Assembly: GCA_027943335.1 (NCBI GenBank)
Contig: BSBK01003562.1
Location: forward strand, 567,501 to 631,500
DNA from: Chamaecyparis obtusa
Taxonomy: Eukaryota > Streptophyta > Pinopsida > Cupressales > Cupressaceae
Length of the DNA stretch: 64,000 nt
Direction: 5' to 3'
Under the pieces are notes generated by a model. The model made no database searches and was not told where the DNA came from. It saw only the letters and a list, made by a program, of their open reading frames with translations. Positions 55,422 to 64,000 of the stretch are shown here, one piece after another. Numbering within the stretch: the first letter of the stretch is position 1; each line of letters begins with the position of its first letter. The position numbers and the translations under genes were made by a program.

Positions 55422-56464
55422 TTTACGTAGGGCAGAGATGGAGGATCCTAAAATGGATAGTCCAAACCTACACTGCCAATTATAACAACAACAAGCACAG
55501 TATAAAACAACAATATAATACTTCAAAGTAGGATTTCATTCAACATGCCTGACTGTGAGGCCTTTCGAGTTTCAGCCTTATATAATGAAATTGCAAAGTA
55601 TCTTAGAAACCTCCTAGCTAGTCCATCTCTGAAACACATCAGCAACTGATGGAAACACTAAGGCAGATCTAAACTTGAGCTCGCAAGCCTCCAAGCAATC
55701 TCCTTTTCTCCAAGTATGCAAACCACTAGCTCTACTATTACAATATCAGATAAACAATTTGATCTTCAAGATATTGAAAGATCCAATTATGCTTCTACTC
55801 TCATGCTACTACAAATCTACTACTAAACATCTACCCAAGCTCTCAATATATATCCAGCTAAGCCACAAGTCGGCCAGTCGGGCATTAATTACATTATAGG
55901 TCCAGCCTAAGGAGAGAAACAAAACTAAATAAAGAATGATAAAAAATTAATGTGAAGATAAATTTAGGTCCACACATGATCCAAGAACATGTCCCTAACT
56001 TAGAAAGATCCCATCTCATCATATGGAACAACACAAGATGAAAAACTCCACGTTTCGCATGTAACAGGCTGAAAATTGATACCCGAGAAAAATGATCATA
56101 AATTTTAGCTCATAATGAATTAGGACTTGCAATTTTAGGAGAATTTATTAATTTAGGTCCTCTTAAATTCCCTAAGAGTGAAAAGGATGATTCATTAAGG
56201 ATCAATGACTACACAATGCGCAATCAATGCCCAGAAAATAGGAAAATACGGCTATAACTGCAAGGAAAACAACTCTAACTTTGAAACGGTCCATCCAATC
56301 CTTGTGCGATCATAGGAGAAGGTTCCAAAATAGGTCCTCAACATAATATAAGCTTAGCACAACATGAAAACAATAAATGAAACAATTATAATTCAAACAA
56401 TAGAAAATAGGAAATATTTTTGGTTGATGCAAGATTTCTCAAAGCCTGAGATGCTCCTTCATCA
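55422..56464 (-). repeat. 3' LTR of the gag-protease element
   Basis: Matches 58501-59544. It ends TTCATCA on the plus strand. A TATA-like TATATATTG lies on the minus strand near 55842-55852. The exact outer edge is uncertain by a few bases (TTTACG here against CTTAACG in the partner). Confidence 0.85.
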
Positions 56465-56492
56465 GACACCCTAGGTAAATAAAAGAATGTTC

Positions 56493-58421
56493 TCATGAAC
56501 ATCTTAAGGGAATCAGAATAGGTATTCCATATCTATTCTTAACCAATATCTCCTCATGTCCTTCATTCCATGTTGTCTTTACTTTATCCACTATCACACT
56601 CAGCAAATCAACTTGTCCCACACTTTTCTCATCTTTCCTTTCTGCTATTGACAGAAACTGATTCTGACCATCTTTTCCACTTTTGATTACACCAACACTT
56701 CGGTGAATCACATCTTCTCTATAATTAATAATCACCTCGACATCATCTATAGTCCTCTCTATCATTAGTTCCATCATTTGTTGCACTATCTTTTTTAGAA
56801 AGTCCATCTGTCTCTTAATCTCTATAAATTCCTGAACTATGTCATGCTCTTTTCCTTTCAAATTCAGCTTCCTTTCATCCACAGGAATAGGTCCATCAAC
56901 CTTATGCTCCTAAGGTTTTTCATAAGGACAACACCTGATAACTCCACATCCACTAGCCCCAACTTCCTGCAAAGGTAATAACTTATGCCTGGATCCACCA
57001 TACATTACCACATATGTATTTGCATGACCATCAAACAAAACATGTCTATCAAATTTCTAAGGTCTCCCAAGAAATAGATGAAAAGAATCCATGGGAAATA
57101 CATCACATAATATTTCATCATGATAAGATCCAATCTGAAAATTAACCAAGCATTGTTCTTAAATCCCAACCTTAGACACATCTTGTATCCAACTAATCTG
57201 ATAAGGATTAGGATGTTTCCTTCTTTCCAAATTTGATTTACTAACCATCTCTTCTAAAACAAAGTTCTCAGAACTACCACCATCAACTATAACATTACAT
57301 ACCTTATTATTTCACTTACATCTAGTTCTGAACAAATTTCTTCTTTGTACTGGTTCTTTAGCACATGTAGCCAACCTCCTAGTGATAAGAAATTCACCTT
57401 TTTCTACAACATTCTCAATGTCTTCTTCGGCAGTTAGTGCAACTCTTTTTCTAGGACATTGAAAACTTCTATGACCTTGTTCACCACATTGATAACAAGT
57501 AACAGTGAAATCATTTTTCCATCTCCCTCTCTATCCATTATTGTAGTTTGTAGAGACTTGACCACTACCAAATCCTTCATCAGTCTTCTTAGGTTTTTCT
57601 ACCACATTACCTCCAGCAACTGTTTCACCAATCTTACCACCTCGGTTCCTATTATTTTGTCTTCCTTCAAACCTCTTGTTTAGCTTCTCCTTCATCTTCA
57701 ATTCCATCTGATAAGCATCTCCTATAGTTTTCATCCGAACAGTAAGTAACTGTTCTTGAATACTAGGTCTCAAGCCATAAACATACCTAGCAATCTTCTG
57801 TTTATCAGCTTCAGAATGACCAATCCTAATCAAGATTCTGTAAAACTCCTCATTATACTCCTACATTGATTTGTTGTTCTGCTTCAAGGCTTGCATCTTA
57901 TTAAACATCTCTAACTCATAATCCACTGGAATGAATTGCTTCTTCAAATTTTCAACCATTCGGTTCCATCTAGTGATCTTTTCTTTTCCTATTGTACTTC
58001 TTTCCAATTGAACTTCTCTCCACCAAATATTTGCATGACCTTTCAACTTAGTCTTTGCAAATCAAACTCTACTAGGATCTTCTATTTCTTCATACTCAAA
58101 GTATTCATCTACCTCATTAATCCAATCAATCAACTCTTCTAGCCTAAGGCTTCTAGCAAATGTAGAAACTTTGATCTTAGGTCTTTTCCCAATTTTGGAC
58201 ATAGCCTTCAGGATTCTACTTTCTTCTAGATCTCTAACTTCTTCTATAGCTTCTTCAAATTGATCTTATTTAGACTCATCACTGTCATCCTTCAAGGTAG
58301 TCTTCTTTCTCAACTCCTCTTGCAGATCTTGCACTTGTTTCTGCAAAGCCTTGAAATCATCAAGACTAAATTCTCGAGTAGGTTCTTCCTCTGAGATCTC
58401 ACGAGCTCTCCTTGAAGGCAT
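56493..58421 (-). pseudogene. Gag-protease gene of the TR-GAG-like element
   Basis: From ATG 58419-58421 (MPSRRARE), one minus-strand frame runs to 56493, about 640 codons, with a few stops (near 58272, 57861, 57531, 57310). It contains a coiled-coil-like start, a retrotransposon gag domain (LKGHANIWWREVQ, FNKMQALKQNNKSM, ARYVYGLRPSIQEQLL), a CCHC zinc knuckle (CYQCGEQGHRSFQC) and the protease site VIVDGGSSENFVLEE with downstream FHLFLGRPW. These match chromovirus Gag-PR. After the protease tail comes an extra segment of 129 codons (56882-56493) rich in Lys/Glu and Val that I do not recognise. RT would be expected there and is missing. Confidence 0.8.
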
Positions 58422-58488
58422 CTTCAATACAAGGTCTTGGTGAAAAGTGCCTCACTTTGGCACTCTATCCACACACTCAAGATCTTTA

Positions 58489-58500
58489 GCTCTGATACCA
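58489..58500 (-). other. Primer binding site of the gag-protease element
   Basis: TGGTATCAGAGC on the element's strand is the complement of the initiator tRNA-Met 3' end, as in many plant retrotransposons. Confidence 0.85.
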
Positions 58501-59544
58501 CTTAACGCAGGGCAGGGATGAGGATCCAACAATGGATAGTCCAAACCTACACTGCCAATTATGACAACAACAAGCACAACATAATACAACAATATAATGT
58601 TTCAAAATAGAATTTCATTCAACATGCCCAACTATGAGGCCTTTCAAGTTTCAACCTTATATAATGAAATTACAAAGTATCTCAAAAACCTCCTAGCTAG
58701 TCCATCTCTGAAACATATCAACAACTAATCAAAACACTAAGGTAGATCTAAACTTGAGCTCGCAAGCCTCCAAGCAAACTCCTTGTCTCCAAGTATGTAA
58801 ACCACTAGCTATGCTATTACAATATCAAATAAACAATATGATCTTCAAGATCTTGCAAGATCCAATTATGCATCTTCTCTCATGCTACTAAAAATCTACT
58901 ACTAAACATCTACCCAAGCTCTCAATATAAAGCCAGCCAAGCCACAAGTCGGCCAGTCAGGCATTAATTACATTATAGGTCCAGCCTAAGGAGAGAAACC
59001 AAAACTAAATAAAGAATGATCAAAACTTAATGTGAAGATACATTTAGGTCCAAACATGATCCAATAACATGTCCCTAACTTAGAAAGATCTTGTCTCATC
59101 ATACAGAATCATGCAAGATGAAAAACTCCACATTTCGCATGTAACAGGATGAAAATCAATACCCAAGAAAAATGATCATAACTTTTAGCTCATAATGAAT
59201 TAGAACTTGCAGTCTTAGGAGAAGGTATTAATTTAGGTCCTCTTAAAGTCCCTAAGAACGTAAAGGCTGATTCATTAAGGATTAATGGCTACACGATGCG
59301 TAATCAGCACCCAGAGAATAAAAAAATACAGCTCTGACGGCAAGGAAAACAACTCTAACTTTGAAACGGTCCATCCAATCCTTATGCAATCATAGGACAA
59401 GGTTCCAAAATAGGTCCTCAACATCATGTAAGATTCACACAACATGAAACCAATAAATGCAACAATTATAATTCAAACAATAGAAAAAAGGAAATGTTTT
59501 TGGTTGATGCAAGATTGCTCAAAGCCTGAGATGATCCTACATCA
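58501..59544 (-). repeat. 5' LTR of the gag-protease element
   Basis: Partner of 55422-56464, starting TGATGTAGG on the element's strand. TATA-like TTTATATTG near 58922-58932 on the minus strand. Confidence 0.85.
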
Positions 59545-59549
59545 ATTTT

Positions 59550-60910
59550 GTCTTACAAAGACTCTACAAGAAAGAAGAATATGAAAAAAAGGACAAACAT
59601 ACTAAAATTTCACCTAAAAAGTATGGTGTGGGTTACCAACTTATGCAAAAGATGGGATATGATGGAAAAAGTCCTCTTCGAAAAGGAAAAGGTCTTCTTG
59701 AACCTCCACATGCTAAGTTAAAAAATCCTAAAGATAAGACTGGTGTTGGCTATCATGAACATAAGTTTGAAAAACCTAACAACATCACTCCTACATATGA
59801 GGACTCTCATGATGAAGAAGAATAAAAAATAAAACCAATGAAATATGAAATGCTATTACATATTCAAAATTCTAATCCAAACTATCAGGGAGAGCCTTAT
59901 ATACCTTCTCAAGTACTTCAAGAACATGACCCTGTTCCTAACCAGGAAGATCCTATCCAATCTACTGAGCAGATTCTTACTGCTACCACTAATACTACTA
60001 CTACTACTCCTACTTTTGTTGCTGAGCATATCATTGAATCTAATCACATACATCCTGATTGGGGGAAAATAGATGATGTCTCCCATATCTTGGATATTTC
60101 ATGGTGTATTCCTATTCTAGACTACTCTACTACTACTACTATGAACAAGCTCTCACTACTGAAAATACACGTCTTCCAACAAAAGAAAGTGATGATGAAG
60201 ATATAACTCCTACAATAAATTTAGCGGATTACATTGATAGTATTGCAATAGTGAAACAGACTCACATGAATATGAGTTAGACTGATTATCAGATGCTACA
60301 ATGGAAATATAGGTTGATGTCATAAATAGATATGCTCCTTCTATAAATCTTGAAAGAGGATAAATCTCTAATTCTCAAGACCAAGCAAACGATGAAGATC
60401 CTTTTCATCCTTCTATGGAAATCATCTCTATGGCTCCTAGGCCATATAATCAAAGAAAAACTCCACCTAATTAAGAAAATCATGGGTATATAAGACATCA
60501 TCCTATGATAGCTTCATGGAACTTAGGAAGGTCTAGGATTGAGCTAGTTCCTATTCACACACTTATGCCACAAGAAGAGGGACTTATTTCTTATAATAGG
60601 TCATCTGGGTTAGAGTCATGTAATACTCCTCTAAAATCCTCTAACTCTTCTAGGAAAACTTGCAATTCATAGCGCTCTATGGAGGATAACTTTCTTGATC
60701 TCTTTGATTCATTCATGAATGATGAGGACAATACCAGTGTCTTTGCACTTGAACCTATTGAACCTTTATCCCTCATCCTTCATGAGTTAAGTGGTTGGAC
60801 CACTTCCCATCCATCCTTCCATATAAACTTTTCATATTATCCTCATTCATCCATGATTCCTGAGTCTTCTGGAAGCAACTTGGATGTGCACCATAAAAAT
60901 TAGAAATACA
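59550..60910 (+). pseudogene. Element 4 G-patch segment and acidic linker
   Basis: After the insertion the reading resumes. A G-patch-like motif (GYQLMQKMGYDGKSPLRKGKG ... KTGVGY) is at about 59628-59750, then an acidic, Thr-rich linker (59838-60206, with a small ACT/CTA microsatellite near 59985-60010 and 60125-60140) and 60679-60903. Segments lie in shifting frames with stops. They correspond to the G-patch segment of elements 2 and 3. Confidence 0.65.
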
Positions 60911-61440
60911 AGAATCCACTTACATATAAAGATCAATTTGTCCTATCTAATCAACATGTGCTTACAAAGGCAAAAGAAATATTCAAAATACCACAAGGGT
61001 TCTCAAATAAAAGAAGAAAATCAAAGAAAATATGGATTCCAAAATCCATCATCAAAGAATTGCGATCAAAAGCATCTCAAAATAAAGAAAGATCAAAGGG
61101 TATGTGCATTCCTAAGTCTCTCTTGAAGGAATTCGATATAAAAGAAAAAAAAATGTTGACATTCCATATTCCATCTCCTTCCCGTGACTCACATCACTCC
61201 CAAATTCTCTACACCTCATACCACTCTCAAATTTATCATTATCTTCCAAGAAGTGCATCTTGGTATCTACTCATCACTAATGACTTGTCTATGATGAGTC
61301 TCAATGGTACTCTCCTTAGGTGTCTAGAATGTGAGGAGTTTGACAAAGTGTTAAGAGAGATCTATGACGGTATTTGTGGATCTCACTCAAATGGTGTTTC
61401 CTTGGCTATGAAACTCTTGAAAGTTGGACACTACTAGTTG
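60911..61440 (+). pseudogene. Element 4 remnant of integrase zinc-binding domain; RT missing
   Basis: 60958-61437 begins with a basic stretch I do not recognise (KRRKSKKIWIPKSIIKEL). It ends with NGTLLRCLECEEFDKVLREIYDGICGSHSNGVS, clearly the start of the integrase zinc-binding region of this family (compare DGTLLRCLEKEE in element 2). No RT or RNase H precedes it and no integrase core follows, so an internal deletion has removed most of pol. Confidence 0.75.
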
Positions 61441-62750
61441 GATCATTTTCTCATCATTGTAGCATCTTGTTCTAGAGCTTATCAACTATCTACTTCAACA
61501 GGTGATGTTCTCAAAGAGCCTCTCAATGCTCTTCACCTAAAGTGACTCTACAACTAGACATTCTACTTCCTTGTACAACAACTTATGATCTTGAGAAAAA
61601 ATATAAAAAGCATATAAAGTCCTAAAAAAATTCTAAAAATGGTAAAATATCTTGAACAAATGACCATCTTGGTGAAAACTTGGAAATAGGCACCTTGATG
61701 TATCCAAGAAAAATCAAATATAAAAAAAGAAAAAAGAAAAAAAAATTTTAAAAAAAAGAAAAAGAAAAAATTGTGACTTGGTGAAAACCTGGAAACATGC
61801 ACCTTGGTAGAAAAAAATAAAATAATCTCCAAGTGGTGAAAACCTGGCAAACATGCATCACTTGTAATTAGTGCTCCATCTAGCAATGTGTGGTTGAACT
61901 CTTGTGCTTCCATCCATCTTGCTCCCCGTCTCCTTGTGTCATCATAGGATGGAACTAGTCTTAGTCTCATCCTTGATTCTTATCTGTCATCTAGGGGAAA
62001 TTGTACACCTATTTGAGTTGTCAGTGCTTTATCACTTGGTCAATGCTCTTGAGCTTAACTTAATTTAGTCTATCAGTCCTTCCAAATGGACACTTTCTCT
62101 CTGACACTACTCAGTGTTTCTCAACACCTCAATCCTTGAGTGTTTCTTAACACTACCAATCTAGACATCATTGTGTTTCTCAACACCTATCAAATCTTGC
62201 ACTATCCACTGCAGACTTACACTTTGACACTAGCACAAAGGTGTTTTTTTAACACCCAGCACCAAATTACATCCTAGAAAACTGCAAACAACTGAGATAT
62301 AATGAACTATTTTCTTGTGTGTTGTCTGTCATCATTGATTTTCATTTTTTGTGTCTTCTAAATTCTCTCGATGATGTATGCTTGACTAGAGATTCATGAC
62401 AAGGGGCATAACATATTTTCTTTGATTTCTACTAGTGGTATGATTTCAATGATCTTAAGTTGCCTAATAAACTGGGTATCTGTGGTAAGAGCCTCCATCA
62501 CGATTGGAATGCCACACATACCTTGACCCTCATTATTCAAATACTTAGGTGAGGTTGCAATTATCTCCCTATCTATTACCCAAGTGTAACATGTATGATG
62601 ACGCTCCTAGTTATCTTGGTAGCTTGTGCCTCGATACAAAAGGGTGTATCAATATCAATTGCCCATTTAAGTTCTTCAACTTCACAACATCTCATTTTTT
62701 CTTCTCCTTAACTCATTCAACTTATATCATATTTTGAATGCTATGGAAAT
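61441..62750. other. Non-coding 3' spacer of element 4
   Basis: No gene. 61600-61860 is the A-rich (plus strand) version of the T-rich spacer, with three GGTGAAAAC motifs. Four GTGTTT...AACAC hairpins follow at 62114-62127, 62140-62153, 62173-62186 and 62241-62255. The rest, to the copia remains, shows nothing recognisable. Confidence 0.65.
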
Positions 62751-63550
62751 ATAATATAAACCAGAAATCAATTATTTGACATCAATGACAAGATAATAAC
62801 TAATCTAACCTTTCTATTATCTTGTAATCCTCTGATCTTGGTTGGTCTTCATCATCATCACCATCAGTTATAGTAACAATATCCCTCTTTGGTATTGATG
62901 GAAACACACTAACAATCTTCATTGTTCACTTGATGATGGTAATACTTCACTGTCATTCATGTACTCCCTGTGAGATGTAACTTCTTCTCTGTTGTACTTG
63001 ATCTTTCTTTCTTTGTCTTCTTTCTATCAGTAACAATCATCTCCTTCAATAGATCTTCTATATTGTCTCTCTTTGACAAATTATTTTTTTGATCTTCTAT
63101 CTCAATAATCAATTGTTTTACAACTTATCCCTCTTTATGATCATCAATAGTAATATTCTCTCTCTATAGTATTCTCCCTTACTAATCAATTGAATTATTC
63201 TCCCTCTTTGACAACAATGTCAAAGACATATAAACTCCTAAAAAATTTCTCAGGCAGAAAATCATACTTCAAATGTATAGATTTCTCATTGTAATCATAA
63301 AAAATTTCACAACTTCAAGCATCACCTAAAGAGTGAACACTAGCATCAACTCAAAAGATAGATATTCAAATGAATACTTGAATTGATGCAACACACATCT
63401 AACCTTAGAGAATATTGGATAGGGGAAGAAATCCTAACTTACCTCGGAGATACTAAAAAACATCCTTCGATAGTGGTTTGGTAAATATATTGAAGCTATA
63501 TGTTCCTTTGAATTCACATACTTGAATATCACATACTTATCTTGTACTTT
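62751..63550 (-). other. Probable 3' end and LTR of a Ty1/copia element
   Basis: A purine tract (AAAGAGGGAGAATAA on the minus strand, 63195-63209), preceded by TGACATTGTTGTC, is the typical 3' end of plant copia elements; the LTR would lie to its left. Boundaries cannot be fixed and no second LTR is in the window. Confidence 0.45.
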
Positions 63551-63830
63551 CTATATCAAGTAATGATACTTGATAGAAATGTGATTTGTCTTTGAATGCA
63601 TCACCAAATTCTTTGATATGTTAATAGCACTTGTATTATCACAATTAATTATAACTAGATTAGTAATATCTTCTTGCATACATTCAAGTAATTGTTTGAT
63701 CCACACAATTTTAGAACAATTCATAGTTGCAAAAACATACTCAGCTTCGACAATAGATCGTGAAATAAAAATTTGTTTCTTTCTTAACCATGTCAACAAT
63801 CTTTCTCCTAAAAATGATTCAAAGTTTATT
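63551..63830 (-). pseudogene. Ty1/copia RNase H fragment
   Basis: 82 codons with SRSIVEAEYVFATMNCSKI and IINCDNTSAINISKNLVMHS, which is the copia RNase H C-terminal half. The canonical AEAEY acidic motif reads VEAEY, and the CDN Asp is present. Frame open to 63551. It ends abruptly at about 63832, where plus-strand RT sequence begins. Confidence 0.85.
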
Positions 63831-63832
63831 GG

Positions 63833-64000
63833 ATGGATGTTAAGTCTGCATTTTTAAATAGAATTCTTGGGGAAGAAGTGTACATTGAACAACCTGAAAG
63901 ATTTGATCAAAATTCTAACAAGGATATGGTATGCAAACTACACAAGACACTCCATGGATTGAAGCAAGCACCCCAAGCATGGTATGAAAGACTACATTCT
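63833..64000 (+). pseudogene. Ty1/copia reverse transcriptase fragment, opposite strand
   Basis: Translation from about 63833 gives MDVKSAFLN, EEVYIEQPERF, VCKLHKTLHGLKQAP and AWYERLH, the N-terminal part of copia RT. It runs off the right window edge. In an intact element RT and RNase H share a strand, so a rearrangement or a second insertion must separate them. Confidence 0.85.

Larger units (their letters stand above)
55422..59544 (-). mobile_element. Gag-protease-only LTR element (TR-GAG-like) inserted in element 4
   Basis: LTRs of about 1043 bp (55422-56464 and 58501-59544) flank only about 2.0 kb. The interior holds a primer binding site identical to the initiator-tRNA-Met type (TGGTATCAGAGC, 58489-58500) and one gag-protease frame; there is no RT, RNase H or integrase. 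ATTTT at 55417-55421 and 59545-59549 is a perfect 5-bp target duplication. This layout matches terminal-repeat retrotransposons with a GAG domain (TR-GAG). Its genes resemble plant chromoviruses, not the Tat elements around it. Confidence 0.85.

Noticed and set aside
59838..60086. Leucine- and serine-rich ORFs in other frames at 59845-60086
   Set aside because: They arise from the ACT/CTA microsatellite within the element 4 linker.

Overview
The window is repeat-rich plant nuclear DNA. It is AT-rich, and I find no host gene, rRNA, tRNA or CRISPR array. Almost everything belongs to LTR retrotransposons nested inside one another. Most are Ty3/gypsy elements of the Tat clade, recognised by a second, plant/archaeal-type RNase H (aRNH), a DGG-type protease, and an integrase without chromodomain. 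A large-genome seed plant, possibly a gymnosperm, is likely; the sequence alone does not fix the species.

Layout. Element 1 (minus strand, about <1-31802) has very long LTRs: about 5.3 kb on the right (26504-31802), with the left copy cut by the window edge at 1-3108. Its gag-PR-aRNH-RT-gRNH-INT is degenerate. Its aRNH lies before the RT. Each LTR carries a long degenerate reading frame just behind a TATA box. Element 2 (minus, 8232-25465) is a young copy inserted in element 1's gag. It has 998-bp LTRs that differ by roughly 1%, one gag-PR-pol frame broken by about six stop codons, a G-patch-like domain between protease and RT, and a nearly intact, apparently spliced plant-mobile-domain (PMD) gene on the opposite strand between integrase and 3' LTR. 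Element 3 (minus, 32641-48058) is a related, older copy. It has lost its PMD gene but keeps the antisense promoter and first splice donor. It sits inside the antisense PMD gene of a further, plus-oriented element A (remains at 31803-32640 and 48059-50617). Element A's 3' LTR (50618-51862) is followed directly by the gag of a further plus-oriented element 4, so the two share one LTR. Element 4 has gag, protease and G-patch but no RT. It is interrupted by a solo LTR (53165-54056) and by a small gag-protease-only element of chromovirus type (55422-59544). The right edge holds broken Ty1/copia pieces in opposing orientation.

How the parts relate. Elements 2, 3, A and 4 share a common plan: 5' LTR, tRNA-primer site, about 2.4-kb leader, gag with zinc knuckle, protease, G-patch segment, RT-gRNH-aRNH-INT, T-rich spacer with repeated GGTTTTCACC motifs, antisense PMD gene, polypurine tract and 3' LTR. 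Individual copies have lost parts of it. Dense clusters of short palindromes sit in the leaders and in the first intron of the antisense gene. Their sequence differs by family: TATCGCGCGATA in element 2, and TCGTACGA or TCATATGA in elements 3 and A. The combination of an antisense gene with its own promoter and family-specific palindrome clusters in non-coding parts of the same element is the most interesting signal here. The LTR-embedded reading frame of element 1 is the second.
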